NCBI GenBank assembly: GCA_964609385.1
Contig: CAZSSM010000127.1
Location: forward strand, 1-14,275
Direction of reading: 5' to 3'
Source: CAZSSM01 sp964609385
GTDB lineage: Bacteria > Planctomycetota > Planctomycetia > Isosphaerales > Isosphaeraceae
DNA: 14,275 bases
Shown here: positions 9,601 to 14,275 of the stretch, piece after piece
Layout: each line of letters opens with the position of its first letter
Position numbering within the stretch: the stretch's first letter is position 1
Notes under the pieces: generated by a model
Told to the model about the DNA's origin: nothing
The model's database searches: none
The model's input: only the letters and a program-made list of their open reading frames with translations
Program-made: the position numbers and the translations under genes

Positions 9601-10345
9601 CGCTCTGTCGACGCTCTGCTGGGCTGCGGGTCGGCTGGGTCTGGCCTCTGACCGTCTCCTCGCCCTGGCCTCCGACGAGGCGTATGACGACGAAGCGGTC
9701 AGGGCGGTCCGACGCGCGGCAATGACCACCTTGATTGAATTCGCCGCCAACCATCCCGATCACGAGGCGGTCCCCGCGATCCGGGCCTTGTTGGCCGACG
9801 CGATGATTAAAGCCGATAGCGATTCGCGGTTGCTCGCCGTAACGGGTTGGAGCCGATTGGCTTTCGACTCCGAGCAGGCCGGATCTCCCGAACCGCCGAT
9901 CGATCGAGTCCAGTCCGACCCGCTGGTCCTCAACCGCCTGCTCAATGGGACGTCATCAAGCCACGATCGGCGTGATGTCCTCGACGCGCTGGGTTCAGCA
10001 GCCTCAGAGGTTCAGGCCCAGGGCGCGGTGATCCCGCAACTGATCGCGCACGGTGATCTCGAGGCGTTATCGAGGGTGGCTCAGGACCGGAGCCAAGCCG
10101 AGGAGGTGCGTCTGGGCGCGATCGAAGGTTTGGGTCGACTGGCCGTCGAGGCCTCCGAGGCAGTGCTCGTCGCGATCGGCTCGGACAAAGCGGACGACGA
10201 AGATCTCCGACGCGCCGCCTGGCGGGCGCGTCGCCGGAGTCGTCGACTCCGTGACTCGAATCATCTCCGTCAGGCCGGGACCGACCGCGTCACGAAAAGC
10301 CCACCGATGCTCGCCGCCTTGACGTTCGAGGAGTCGCGACAATGA
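3668..10345 (+). CDS. Giant WD40-like propeller plus HEAT/ARM-repeat protein (putative retron ARM component)
   Basis: The protein has 2225 residues and is soluble. Residues 1 to about 325 look like WD40/beta-propeller blades: repeated hydrophobic strands, with blade-like segments such as GAVTALAFEPDELRFFSAGA (near 196) and a following ITAILFGPGARFLTGGRDKA blade. From about 335 almost to the end there is a long array of HEAT/ARM (PBS-lyase-like) repeats with the pattern D-x-x-V/I-R-x-x-A-A-x-A-L. Clear examples lie near 370, 880 and 1415. The array becomes degenerate after about 1850, where an acidic serine-rich stretch (about 1865-1890) interrupts it. Such solenoids bind proteins or nucleic acids. 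No enzymatic motif is visible, so scaffold or sensor is the reasonable guess. It overlaps both neighbours by ATGA, so its amount is tied to the BRCT and SWIM proteins. As I recall, type XIII retrons carry an ARM-repeat protein; this is the best candidate for that role. Confidence 0.95.
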   Translation: MSATITDRYLTHRGSIRALTASGTRLRFVTEHDEGRPTALYRVDTDSFTLSVDPLPAGARALFDLPGTGTDSDGPAVAVGAVDGQVLVIEKPGAKPRPIGQRSEAIAALVVAGDHVVAAAGNQLIVLDPKAKSTKGSSHPPDPVQELELPGRARCLAADPTGRWLACGTDQGAVAVFEAEAQSEFVSSNVATLHEGAVTALAFEPDELRFFSAGADRRLLSTLARGRLEPEDRGKSYSHEREITAILFGPGARFLTGGRDKAVKSWPRQGGARPAALKEDLVGVVALAIVEVQGRARLAVAGTDGSIRLVGLDAEGKLGAVTHRIYGFLPRARQELSQGTASRREAAVDELAEADDRASLEILAKQAAQDTDPTIRQRAAEAVAASDHRRAPELLSDLLKRPDAPVRRAAFEGLRRQLGPEDFRPIDQALATGHIDIGILAVEGLAERAAQDDRAAQRIEDALSAPAFEVGRAALNTLEGLGPGDSPEADLKGLASERPAVRRLALRRLHQRRLLDHPTVGPSVRRRFEDDDAEVRAGAILTAILSQPALAEALRALDEDLDRALGDWTDPKAAHPARDNDKSRDPSSSPAKRRPKSQSAVAKLIAAVGPVERAPLVSAASARRTDVSLSGARGLAQLGDPHALGLLLQLSREPIAETRMAACQGLATLGDPRGLDRVAGLLFDDDLAVRDAACSALLALHHKSPLTAAEVGLGASHVDVRQRALQVLIREARQRPKDAFDEPIGPLLTRVLDDPAPAIRSEAFKAALNLRIDAPAEALRFVVRSAQADVRLDALTEITAQIKEPWALDLLLSFYNDPDPTLRAEAFAFATTQTKTKGLEFFEAGLRSHYADVRLLAVRGLIAKRTVPAQKLLAEAVDDDDREVRTAALNALISKGHAETLIRTLRSPHPDVQVRAASALARQGNTESLQLLMDLVQTSEPEEIDQKAAWRERVLEALNGLASLGDPRATTPIRLLIDHQDSALAQRAAAVLVWVAGPDDLDVFDEPSRHADPAIRIQAALGRACRGDRSAVATIETPEARRTLGDLDMLSAVVAIGTEGEDRLIGLLDGDDTWQRERALIILLLREWVAPDPAGQPGRCLAAMASSHPRVRLLAAEALEALPEPEALRDQIVRLLNGERDPDKMAIAPEILLAFARLLTFGNPLLRGRTARLFDHLDPSVETSASFRMRWNVFRSQFDDRIENVLGRVTDPDAESPSRPDASTVRDLAFGAYAGLIREFSGTSKESSAIRLTALDRLLSLSKLDDSYATPARSVFLQMLGDPIQEVRSRAFGHAHAIGMDRTTLGAEALAADHLDIGAEGLRLLSEAGDDQGATTEAGRAVLREVMLTRRDDLAIEAAKQLGTQGVPIIEVARDALDGASESLRRHALVQLADLRDPPEAARAVEALHAALTSRHREVRRRAARILAERRDPKVFDPLLAQLADAPEQRDRLHVLDDLESLDDPRTPSALMDWLERAGKNPDVADRVLAMIGEARDPALVDLLLSYARRAKKTRPHAFQAVLTVSGHDQYNEDPEDERPHDRRWLERQQPRHDDVLARLLQSALDLEDLRLLRSLIPIACWSLSDAVDSVLGRMATHPEEPVRHEVVAAISWRVRRRSSDPESLVRALGHGDPRTQFLAAEGLARGRRAEGITVLLSSLDFLQDLQARQRAVTALGELADPRALDTLLPMANDLDHALNVQAIEAIGHFATYDPERAIFRLLTRNAAKPGWSEMQRREAAWRGLRWYGDAESWRWLREAALDPQFLDDDVSSLFEQLAHDDDPDTRAVVLRVLRETKDPSVMSAALEAARVLFDDDSLEPDLAFVRNPLATHCFDDFNDDTLDQSVARLAERGSSRDLFAILNDACGSDPSSSDPFEISDIDESGSAIGPLHNALLRRDPAPLDDARNALVEPGSSPLVLGLSARILGRHDAAIDRDGFLEAFDRVRSDWETVRSDVRRQQRRTSGDSETDLLPWTNALSTLCWAAGRLGLASDRLLALASDEAYDDEAVRAVRRAAMTTLIEFAANHPDHEAVPAIRALLADAMIKADSDSRLLAVTGWSRLAFDSEQAGSPEPPIDRVQSDPLVLNRLLNGTSSSHDRRDVLDALGSAASEVQAQGAVIPQLIAHGDLEALSRVAQDRSQAEEVRLGAIEGLGRLAVEASEAVLVAIGSDKADDEDLRRAAWRARRRSRRLRDSNHLRQAGTDRVTKSPPMLAALTFEESRQ
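10328..10333 (+). promoter_or_regulatory. Shine-Dalgarno of the SWIM gene
   Basis: GAGGAG lies 8 bases before the ATG at 10342, within the end of gene 2. With the ATGA overlap (10342-10345) it supports this start and coupled translation. Confidence 0.75.
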
Positions 10346-12216
10346 GCGAACAGACGCCCGAACCGAACGGCACTGCGACGACCGATGCGCCGAGCCGAAC
10401 GGAAATCGACCTGACCTACGCGGGACCGAGCGGGTATGAGACGAAGGAGGGGGCGGCGATACTCTCCCTGGCCGGGAACCTGGAGCGCGATTCGGTCCGA
10501 TTGGAAGCGACGATCCGTGACCCGATCGCCTTCCGTGAAGCGTTGACCGCCCTACATGCGGTCGTGGCCAGCGACTTCCGCTACGTCCCCCGCGACAAGA
10601 CAGCCTACCTGGCCTACCGTCGGATGCGGCAGCAATCGGCGAACCTGGGACTTTGGCAGGCGCAGCAGGCCTACTTTACGTGGCTGATGCGGAACGATCC
10701 GCTGGCCTACGTTCTGCTCGATCCGGTCATCACGGTCCACCCCGATGAAGTCCTGCTGGAGGTCTTCAGCAAGGACGAGGGCAGCTACGCCAAGTTGGGC
10801 GTGCGTCGCGAGGCTCTCGACCTGCACGACGAGCCGACATGCGGGACCACCAACATCGACTTCAGCGATCGGTTGGTCCGCGGCCTCGACCAGATGCGGA
10901 GCGACCGTCCGACCCATCTGAGCATCGGTCGCGAGGGGGTCCGTCTGGCCACGACGGGCGGCTCAGACGTCTTAGAAAAGCGGATCCCAGTTCCCGACTC
11001 ATGGCTCCGTGGGTTCCTCCAAGTCCAGTCGGCCTCGACGCTGCCTCGAACCCGGTTCGCGATCGCGCCGATGGACCTCTACAACACGCTCCGCCACCTC
11101 CGGCTGCACGCCGACCGGAAGGGCCGTCGTCGCGGTCTCCGGATCGAGTTGGTGCCTGGGGAACGACCACGCCTCGTCCTGGAGCCTTGGGAGACCGTCA
11201 TCGAGGCTAGTGGGTCAGTCTATCGAGGTCCCGACGCCCGCGTGGTTCGAATCTGGGGACGTCGGAGGCTTCTACTCCTTCGGCGCTTCCTTCCGTTCGT
11301 TGAGGAGGTCGAGGTCCACCTTCTGGGGAGCGGTCTGCCCAGCTTTTGGGTCCTTCGAGGAGAACATTATCATCTCACATTGGGCCTGACCGGGTTCACC
11401 GCCGCCGACTGGTCGCGGGCCCTGAACTTCGATCTGCTCCTGCCACGCCCGACGCGCACAACCAGTGGGGCGCTGGAACGGATCGTCGAGGCTCTGGGCC
11501 GCTCGTGGTCCGGGACGGCCGGCGATCTGGCCCAGGCGACGGGCTTGGACTGGGACGAATTGATCGAGGCATTACAACTGGGTTGCCAGCTCGGGCGATT
11601 GGTCTATGACCTGGCCTCAGAGGTCTATCGACTGCGCCCCCTGGCTGACAAACTGCCCGATCCGGATCGTCTCGCTTATCGGAGCGCCTCGGAGCGTCGG
11701 GCACACGACCTTTTAGCGCGTCCCGGGGCGGTCCGAATCGAGTCGGAGCGGGGGCTGGCCAGGTCGAGTTTGGAGCTGATCGGGCGGGTCGAGGTCCGCG
11801 AGGATCGCCGCGACTACCGACCGCAAATGACGCTCCTGGAAGACGGCCGGGTTGGGGGTGCTGAGTGCACTTGTCCGACCTTCCGGAGCCAGGGCTTGAA
11901 GGCCGGTCCGTGTCCACACCTGGTGGCTTTACGTCTGATCCACGCGCGTCGACAAGCCCAGCGGCGTCGGGGCGAGACGACCGAGGTCGTCGCACAGATC
12001 GAGACCCGGACCTTCAGCCGTCGCGATCGCCGGGGCGAGCATGTGGTCGAACTGTCCCTGGAAAGGACCTGGCTCCGGATCACCAGCGGCTTGTCCGGCG
12101 AGGATCCGAGGCGGCAGGCGATTCGGTTCTCGACCAACGAGGGGGCCCGCCAAGCGCTGGAACAGCGTTGTGAGCAACTCCATCGTCGCGGATACCTGGA
12201 TGCCACCCTCAACTGA
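10342..12216 (+). CDS. Winged-helix/SWIM zinc-finger protein with WGR-like C-terminus (WHSWIM retron partner)
   Basis: The protein has 624 residues. The N-terminal half (about 20-370) is a mixed alpha/beta region I cannot name. Residues about 375-435 fit a winged helix: helix, SGTAGDLAQATGL helix-turn-helix, then a wing ending EVYRLRPL. A SWIM zinc finger follows as C509-x-C511-x12-C524-x-H526, with the typical basic helix after it. The last 70 residues (about 555-624) resemble a WGR domain. Beta strands are followed by FSTNEGARQALEQRC and a final RRGYLD, like the K-x-GY end of WGR, but the WGR tripeptide itself is replaced. SWIM and winged-helix modules bind DNA or protein, so this subunit may recognise msDNA or phage nucleic acid. 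A WH-SWIM protein next to a retron RT is, from memory, the hallmark of type XIII retrons. Yeh-type MoxR/SWIM systems also use SWIM proteins, but no MoxR ATPase or vWA gene is present here. Confidence 0.95.
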   Translation: MSEQTPEPNGTATTDAPSRTEIDLTYAGPSGYETKEGAAILSLAGNLERDSVRLEATIRDPIAFREALTALHAVVASDFRYVPRDKTAYLAYRRMRQQSANLGLWQAQQAYFTWLMRNDPLAYVLLDPVITVHPDEVLLEVFSKDEGSYAKLGVRREALDLHDEPTCGTTNIDFSDRLVRGLDQMRSDRPTHLSIGREGVRLATTGGSDVLEKRIPVPDSWLRGFLQVQSASTLPRTRFAIAPMDLYNTLRHLRLHADRKGRRRGLRIELVPGERPRLVLEPWETVIEASGSVYRGPDARVVRIWGRRRLLLLRRFLPFVEEVEVHLLGSGLPSFWVLRGEHYHLTLGLTGFTAADWSRALNFDLLLPRPTRTTSGALERIVEALGRSWSGTAGDLAQATGLDWDELIEALQLGCQLGRLVYDLASEVYRLRPLADKLPDPDRLAYRSASERRAHDLLARPGAVRIESERGLARSSLELIGRVEVREDRRDYRPQMTLLEDGRVGGAECTCPTFRSQGLKAGPCPHLVALRLIHARRQAQRRRGETTEVVAQIETRTFSRRDRRGEHVVELSLERTWLRITSGLSGEDPRRQAIRFSTNEGARQALEQRCEQLHRRGYLDATLN

Positions 12217-12219
12217 ACA

Positions 12220-12258
12220 GACGCGACCCGAGGCGTTGCTCCTCGAAGTCATCGCGTC
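12220..12258 (+). promoter_or_regulatory. Two-part stem-loop in the SWIM-RT gap
   Basis: GACGCGA (12220-12226) pairs with TCGCGTC (12252-12258). Inside it CGAGG (12229-12233) pairs with CCTCG (12241-12245) around a 7-base loop, leaving CC and AAGTCA as internal loops. It starts 3 bases after the SWIM stop codon. It has no T-tract, so it is not an intrinsic terminator. It may be an RNA-processing or RT-recognition element, or a block to coupling. Its function is unknown. Confidence 0.5.
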
Positions 12259-12270
12259 CCGTCGTTGTGC

Positions 12271-12291
12271 TGAGGAAGACGAAGCCTCATG
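12271..12291 (+). promoter_or_regulatory. Hairpin masking the RT ribosome site and start codon
   Basis: TGAGG (12271-12275) can pair with CCTCA (12285-12289) around a 9-base loop. The left arm contains the only SD-like sequence before the RT (GAGGA, 12 bases upstream). The right arm runs into the A of the ATG at 12289. This would lower RT translation unless ribosomes or a bound protein open it. The 5-bp stem is short, so the effect is a suggestion. Confidence 0.4.
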
Positions 12292-13782
12292 AGCACCCAA
12301 TCGAGCGATCCGATCGCGTTGATGCGGGCGATCGAGCAGGCCGGCAGCTTGGACGCCTACGTGCGCGCTCAGCTAACCGAGCGTGGCTACCTGGTTCCGC
12401 GCCGCGAGACTGACGCGATGAGCGATCGCGAACGCGCCGCCTACAAGAAGTCGCTCAAGGAGGAAGCGGCCGAGCGTCGACGGCTCAGCAAGGAGGCTTG
12501 GAAGGCATATCGTCAACGACGGATCGTCCATCTCGGCGAGACGATCGCGTGGGTCGATTCGGAGGGGGTCAGCGGTCGCAAGACAAATCCGGACCGTTAC
12601 GACCTCCCCGACGCCGAGGAACGGGTCGCCGAGAACGCACTGCCGGCCCTGGAGACCCCCCAACAACTGGCTGAGGCGATGGGCCTGAGCGTGCCGCAAC
12701 TGAGGAGCTTCGCCTATCACCGCGAGGCTTCGACGTTCCTTCACTACCGACGCTTCACAATCCCCAAAGGAGACGGATCAGAACGTCCGATCTGGGCGCC
12801 GTTGCCGGGCCTGAAGGCGGCCCAGCGTTGGATCCTGACCCGGATTGCCGAGCGGCTACCCGTTCACGGCGCCGCACATGGGTTCCTGCCGGGCCGTTCG
12901 ATCCTGACCAACGCCGAGCCGCACCGCAACAGCCAGCTCGTGGTCAAGATGGATCTTAAGGACTTCTTCCCGACCATCACGTGGCGACGCGTCAAAGGAG
13001 TCTTTCGCAAGGCGGGCTATCGCGAGCAGGTTTCCACGCTGCTGGCCCTGATTTGCACCGAGGCTCCACGCGAGATCGTTGAGCACGACGGGACCACCTA
13101 TTACATCGCTCTAGGTCCGCGTTGCTTGCCCCAAGGAGCCCCGACCAGCCCGGCGTTGACCAACGCGATCTGCTTCCGACTCGACCGTCGACTGACCGGG
13201 CTGGCCGATGCTTTGGGCTACCGCTACACCCGCTACGCCGACGACATGACCTTCAGTCTGCCCGCCTCCGAGGAGGCCGATGGCCGTCAACCCGATCGCA
13301 CGGATCATCCGAAACGGGCCCCCTCTCCTGAGAAGACGGCGAACCCAGGCGACGCAAGTCATGAAGCAACCCCGTCACCCAACGGTCACCGGCTCGGGAG
13401 GCTCTTGGGTGCGGTCCGCCGAATCGTCGAGGACGAAGGGTTCCAGCTCCATCCCGACAAGACGCGGATCGCCCGGTCTGGCGCGCGGCAGTCGGTTACT
13501 GGCCTAATTGTCAACGGTGCGTCCTCGCCGCGCGTCCCCCGAGAAGTCCGTCGACGCCTTCGCGCCGCGATCCACAACCGGACCCACGGCCGGCCCATCA
13601 AAGGGGACGAGACCGATGCCCAACTGGCCGGGCTGGCCGCCCACATCTACATGACCGATCCGATCGCCGGACGCGCGATGCTGGACGCTTTGGGGACGTA
13701 CTCCAATACCTCAGAGGTGGTCGGTGTTCCGAGTCGGAGAGACTCCGACGTTGAGCCATCCAAGATCCCTCCTCAGGCGTGA
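12289..13782 (+). CDS. Retron-type reverse transcriptase
   Basis: The protein has 497 residues and should copy the msd part of a linked non-coding RNA into msDNA. Visible RT blocks, in order: FTIPKGDGSERPIWAP (156-171); HGFLPGRSI followed by the retron NAxxH motif as NAEPH (208-212); MDLKDFFPTI with catalytic D222 (218-230); LPQGAPTSP (280-288); YADD (316-319) with D318 and D319; LHPDKTRI (387-394); and the retron VTG motif (403-405). It has an N-terminal extension of about 120 residues with a charged helix (45-80), and a polar Pro/Ser-rich insert of about 40 residues after YADD (about 325-366). It is therefore longer than the usual 300-400 residue retron RT. The last ~27 residues look like a non-conserved tail. 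No maturase domain is present, and QGxPTSP is not the DGR-type SQ motif, so group II intron and DGR RTs are unlikely. It is the last gene of the operon. Confidence 0.96.
   Translation: MSTQSSDPIALMRAIEQAGSLDAYVRAQLTERGYLVPRRETDAMSDRERAAYKKSLKEEAAERRRLSKEAWKAYRQRRIVHLGETIAWVDSEGVSGRKTNPDRYDLPDAEERVAENALPALETPQQLAEAMGLSVPQLRSFAYHREASTFLHYRRFTIPKGDGSERPIWAPLPGLKAAQRWILTRIAERLPVHGAAHGFLPGRSILTNAEPHRNSQLVVKMDLKDFFPTITWRRVKGVFRKAGYREQVSTLLALICTEAPREIVEHDGTTYYIALGPRCLPQGAPTSPALTNAICFRLDRRLTGLADALGYRYTRYADDMTFSLPASEEADGRQPDRTDHPKRAPSPEKTANPGDASHEATPSPNGHRLGRLLGAVRRIVEDEGFQLHPDKTRIARSGARQSVTGLIVNGASSPRVPREVRRRLRAAIHNRTHGRPIKGDETDAQLAGLAAHIYMTDPIAGRAMLDALGTYSNTSEVVGVPSRRDSDVEPSKIPPQA
13733..13749. repeat. 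Perfect 7-bp inverted repeat in the RT 3' end
   Basis: GTCGGAG (13733-13739), loop AGA, CTCCGAC (13743-13749). It lies in the codons of the non-conserved RT tail. It could be an msr stem-loop, part of the proposed a1 strand, or a REP-like palindrome scattered in the genome. Confidence 0.7.
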
Positions 13783-13790
13783 TCCTGAGG
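13771..13790. repeat. Stem-loop spanning the RT stop codon
   Basis: CCTCAGG (13771-13777) and CCTGAGG (13784-13790) form a perfect 7-bp stem. Its 6-base loop contains the TGA stop at 13780-13782. There is no T-tract after it, so it is a poor intrinsic terminator; it fits the size of an msr stem-loop. Confidence 0.6.
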
Positions 13791-13993
13791 CAGATCACCG
13801 ACCACGCTCCTATCGAGATCACCCTGAGTCGTTCAGGAAAGCTCACAATCCGCAAGCGAGCGCAGCGGATCGCAAGCCACCTATGGCGAACCGGCACGAC
13901 CCGATTCCGGCTCAGACTCGGGTCGAGGCGGTCCTTGCAACGCGTGGGGCCACATGAGACGATGCGGTCCTTGATCCGGGGTTCGAGTTGCGA

Positions 13994-14027
13994 ATCGTCC
14001 GGAGATCGTTCGATTCTCCGAGATGAT
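13994..14027. repeat. Bulged stem-loop, possible msd core
   Basis: ATCGTC then CGGAGA and TC on the left (13994-14007) pair with GA, TCTCCG and GATGAT on the right (14012-14027). The stem has about 14 pairs, two single-base bulges, one G-T pair and a GTTC loop. It is nested inside the ACGATG/CATCGT pair (13959-13964, 14029-14034). Mismatched long stems of this kind are typical of msd, but it has no proven link to one. Confidence 0.5.
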
Positions 14028-14117
14028 CCATCGTAGACCTCCTGTTGGTCACTCCCGGACCCTCTTGCCGATCGCGCGAGTGGTCGGGTCTCTCGGTTCC
14101 CCCGGTTCATCACCGAC

Positions 14118-14198
14118 GAACGAACACGGTCCCGGTCCGACATCCAAGGTCGTGCCGGAACCGGTCCGACGGGCCGCATGGTCGGACGCGGTTCGTTC
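14118..14198. repeat. Strong nested inverted repeat before the next gene
   Basis: The outer arms GAACGAAC (14118-14125) and GTTCGTTC (14191-14198) match perfectly. Inside, GAACCGGTCCGAC (14158-14170) pairs with GTCGGAC-G-CGGTTC (14181-14194), 13 pairs with one bulged G and a 10-base loop. The two structures share bases 14191-14194, so they are alternative folds. CCGGTCCGAC is duplicated at 14132-14141, giving the right arm another partner. It has no T-tract. It could be a switch-like leader or operator for the gene at 14245, or a palindromic repeat element. Confidence 0.55.
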
Positions 14199-14244
14199 AG
14201 CCCTACCCGTACGCGGCGCCGCCCGCCCCCAGGAGCCTCCCGTC

Positions 14245-14275
14245 ATGTCGTCCGCCGACCCGCCGCAGCCCCCCC
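14245..14275 (+). CDS. Probable start of a downstream gene (partial)
   Basis: ATG at 14245 is preceded by AGGAG (14231-14235) with a 9-base spacer, and opens a frame without stops to the window end. The ten visible codons give MSSADPPQPP, a proline-rich N-terminus with no recognisable function. The strong inverted repeat just upstream suggests it is transcribed separately from the retron operon. Only 31 bases are visible, so the call rests on the ribosome site and start codon. Confidence 0.4.
   Translation, partial: MSSADPPQPP

Larger units (their letters stand above)
13737..14094 (+). ncRNA. Candidate retron msr-msd RNA downstream of the RT
   Basis: This is a proposal built from pairing only. 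GAGAGAC-T-CCGAC (13737-13749) is complementary to GTCGGGTCTCTC (14083-14094) over 12 pairs with one bulged T, a possible a1/a2 helix. Just after a1 comes TTGAGCC (13751-13757), whose AGC (G at 13755) matches the context of the branching G in known retrons. Two msr-like stem-loops follow: CCTCAGG/CCTGAGG (13771-13790) and CCTGAG/TTCAGG (13823-13837). A longer imperfect hairpin spans about 13946-14053, including ACGATG (13959-13964) with CATCGT (14029-14034) and an inner stem 13994-14027, and could be the msd. Against it: known msr-msd units usually precede the RT, the predicted length (about 358 bases) is large, and the a1 strand can also fold on itself. Genomic GC makes chance pairing common. 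Confidence 0.33.
13783..14244. other. Structured intergenic region after the RT gene
   Basis: The 462 bases contain no credible gene; the open frames here have no recognisable protein content. They hold many inverted repeats: CCTGAG/TTCAGG (13823-13837), ATCCGC/GCGGAT (13848-13870), CGACCCGA/TCGGGTCG (13897-13925), and a bulged stem (13994-14027). A direct repeat GCGGTCCTTG occurs at 13928-13937 and 13964-13973. An 11-base inverted repeat CCGGCACGACC (13891-13901) matches GGTCGTGCCGG (14148-14158). A second direct repeat CCGGTCCGAC occurs at 14132-14141 and 14161-14170. Such density suggests a structured RNA, but no known family is recognised. Confidence 0.6.

Noticed and set aside
12289..13782. 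Group II intron or diversity-generating retroelement RT
   Set aside because: There is no maturase or endonuclease domain, the motif is QGAPTSP and not the DGR-type SQ, retron NAxxH and VTG are present, and no template/variable repeat pair was seen.
13771..13790. Intrinsic terminator of the operon
   Set aside because: The stem is good but is followed by CAGATC, not a T-tract.
13724..14036. Two short + strand open frames after the RT (13724-13957, 13779-14036)
   Set aside because: They are out of frame with the RT or start within its last codons, their composition is Arg/Pro/Ser-rich, and they lie over the hairpin-rich stretch. A small coupled protein starting at 13779 cannot be fully excluded.
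13598..14179. Minus-strand open frame covering the region after the RT
   Set aside because: It is Arg/Ser-rich with no domain, overlaps the RT end, and its frame is explained by the GC-rich hairpins; no ribosome site supports it.
1..14275. CRISPR array, tRNA, rRNA or insertion sequence
   Set aside because: No regularly spaced repeats, no tRNA- or rRNA-like sequence, and no transposase or terminal inverted repeats with target duplications were seen.

Overview
The window is GC-rich DNA carrying four large genes, all on the + strand, that read as one transcription unit, plus a structured intergenic stretch and probably the first codons of a fifth gene. GC-rich coding, very long HEAT/WD40 proteins and proline- and alanine-rich linkers suit a planctomycete of the Isosphaeraceae type. 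No marker gene fixes the organism, so this is an inference.

Layout. Positions 1-119 are a short leader with small hairpins. Gene 1 (120-3671) encodes a HEAT-type helical-repeat protein with a DNA-ligase-like BRCT domain in its middle. Gene 2 (3668-10345) encodes a 2225-residue protein with an N-terminal WD40-like propeller followed by a very long HEAT/ARM array. Gene 3 (10342-12216) encodes a protein with a winged helix, a SWIM zinc finger and a WGR-like C-terminus. Gene 4 (12289-13782) encodes a reverse transcriptase. Genes 1-2 and 2-3 overlap by ATGA, each with a good Shine-Dalgarno just upstream, so they are translationally coupled. Gene 4 follows after a 72-base gap that holds two hairpins; one of them pairs the likely ribosome site with the bases at the start codon.

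The reverse transcriptase carries the retron signatures NAxxH (NAEPH, 208-212) and VTG (403-405) around a YADD active site. A retron RT beside a winged-helix/SWIM protein and ARM/HEAT-repeat proteins is, as I recall the published classification, the type XIII retron arrangement. Retrons are anti-phage systems in which the RT makes a branched RNA-DNA (msDNA) from a linked non-coding RNA, and partner proteins act as sensor or effector. Here the partner set looks enlarged: two giant repeat proteins, one with BRCT and one with WD40, instead of a single ARM protein.

The non-coding RNA is the open question. There is no room for a usual msr-msd directly upstream of the RT. The last codons of the RT gene and the 462 bases after it are dense in stem-loops. 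They include a possible a1/a2 pair (13737-13749 with 14083-14094), an AGC just after a1, two short msr-like hairpins, and a longer imperfect hairpin (about 13946-14053). I propose this 3' region as the candidate msr-msd, with modest confidence. A separate strong inverted repeat (14118-14198) lies before a probable new gene starting at 14245.
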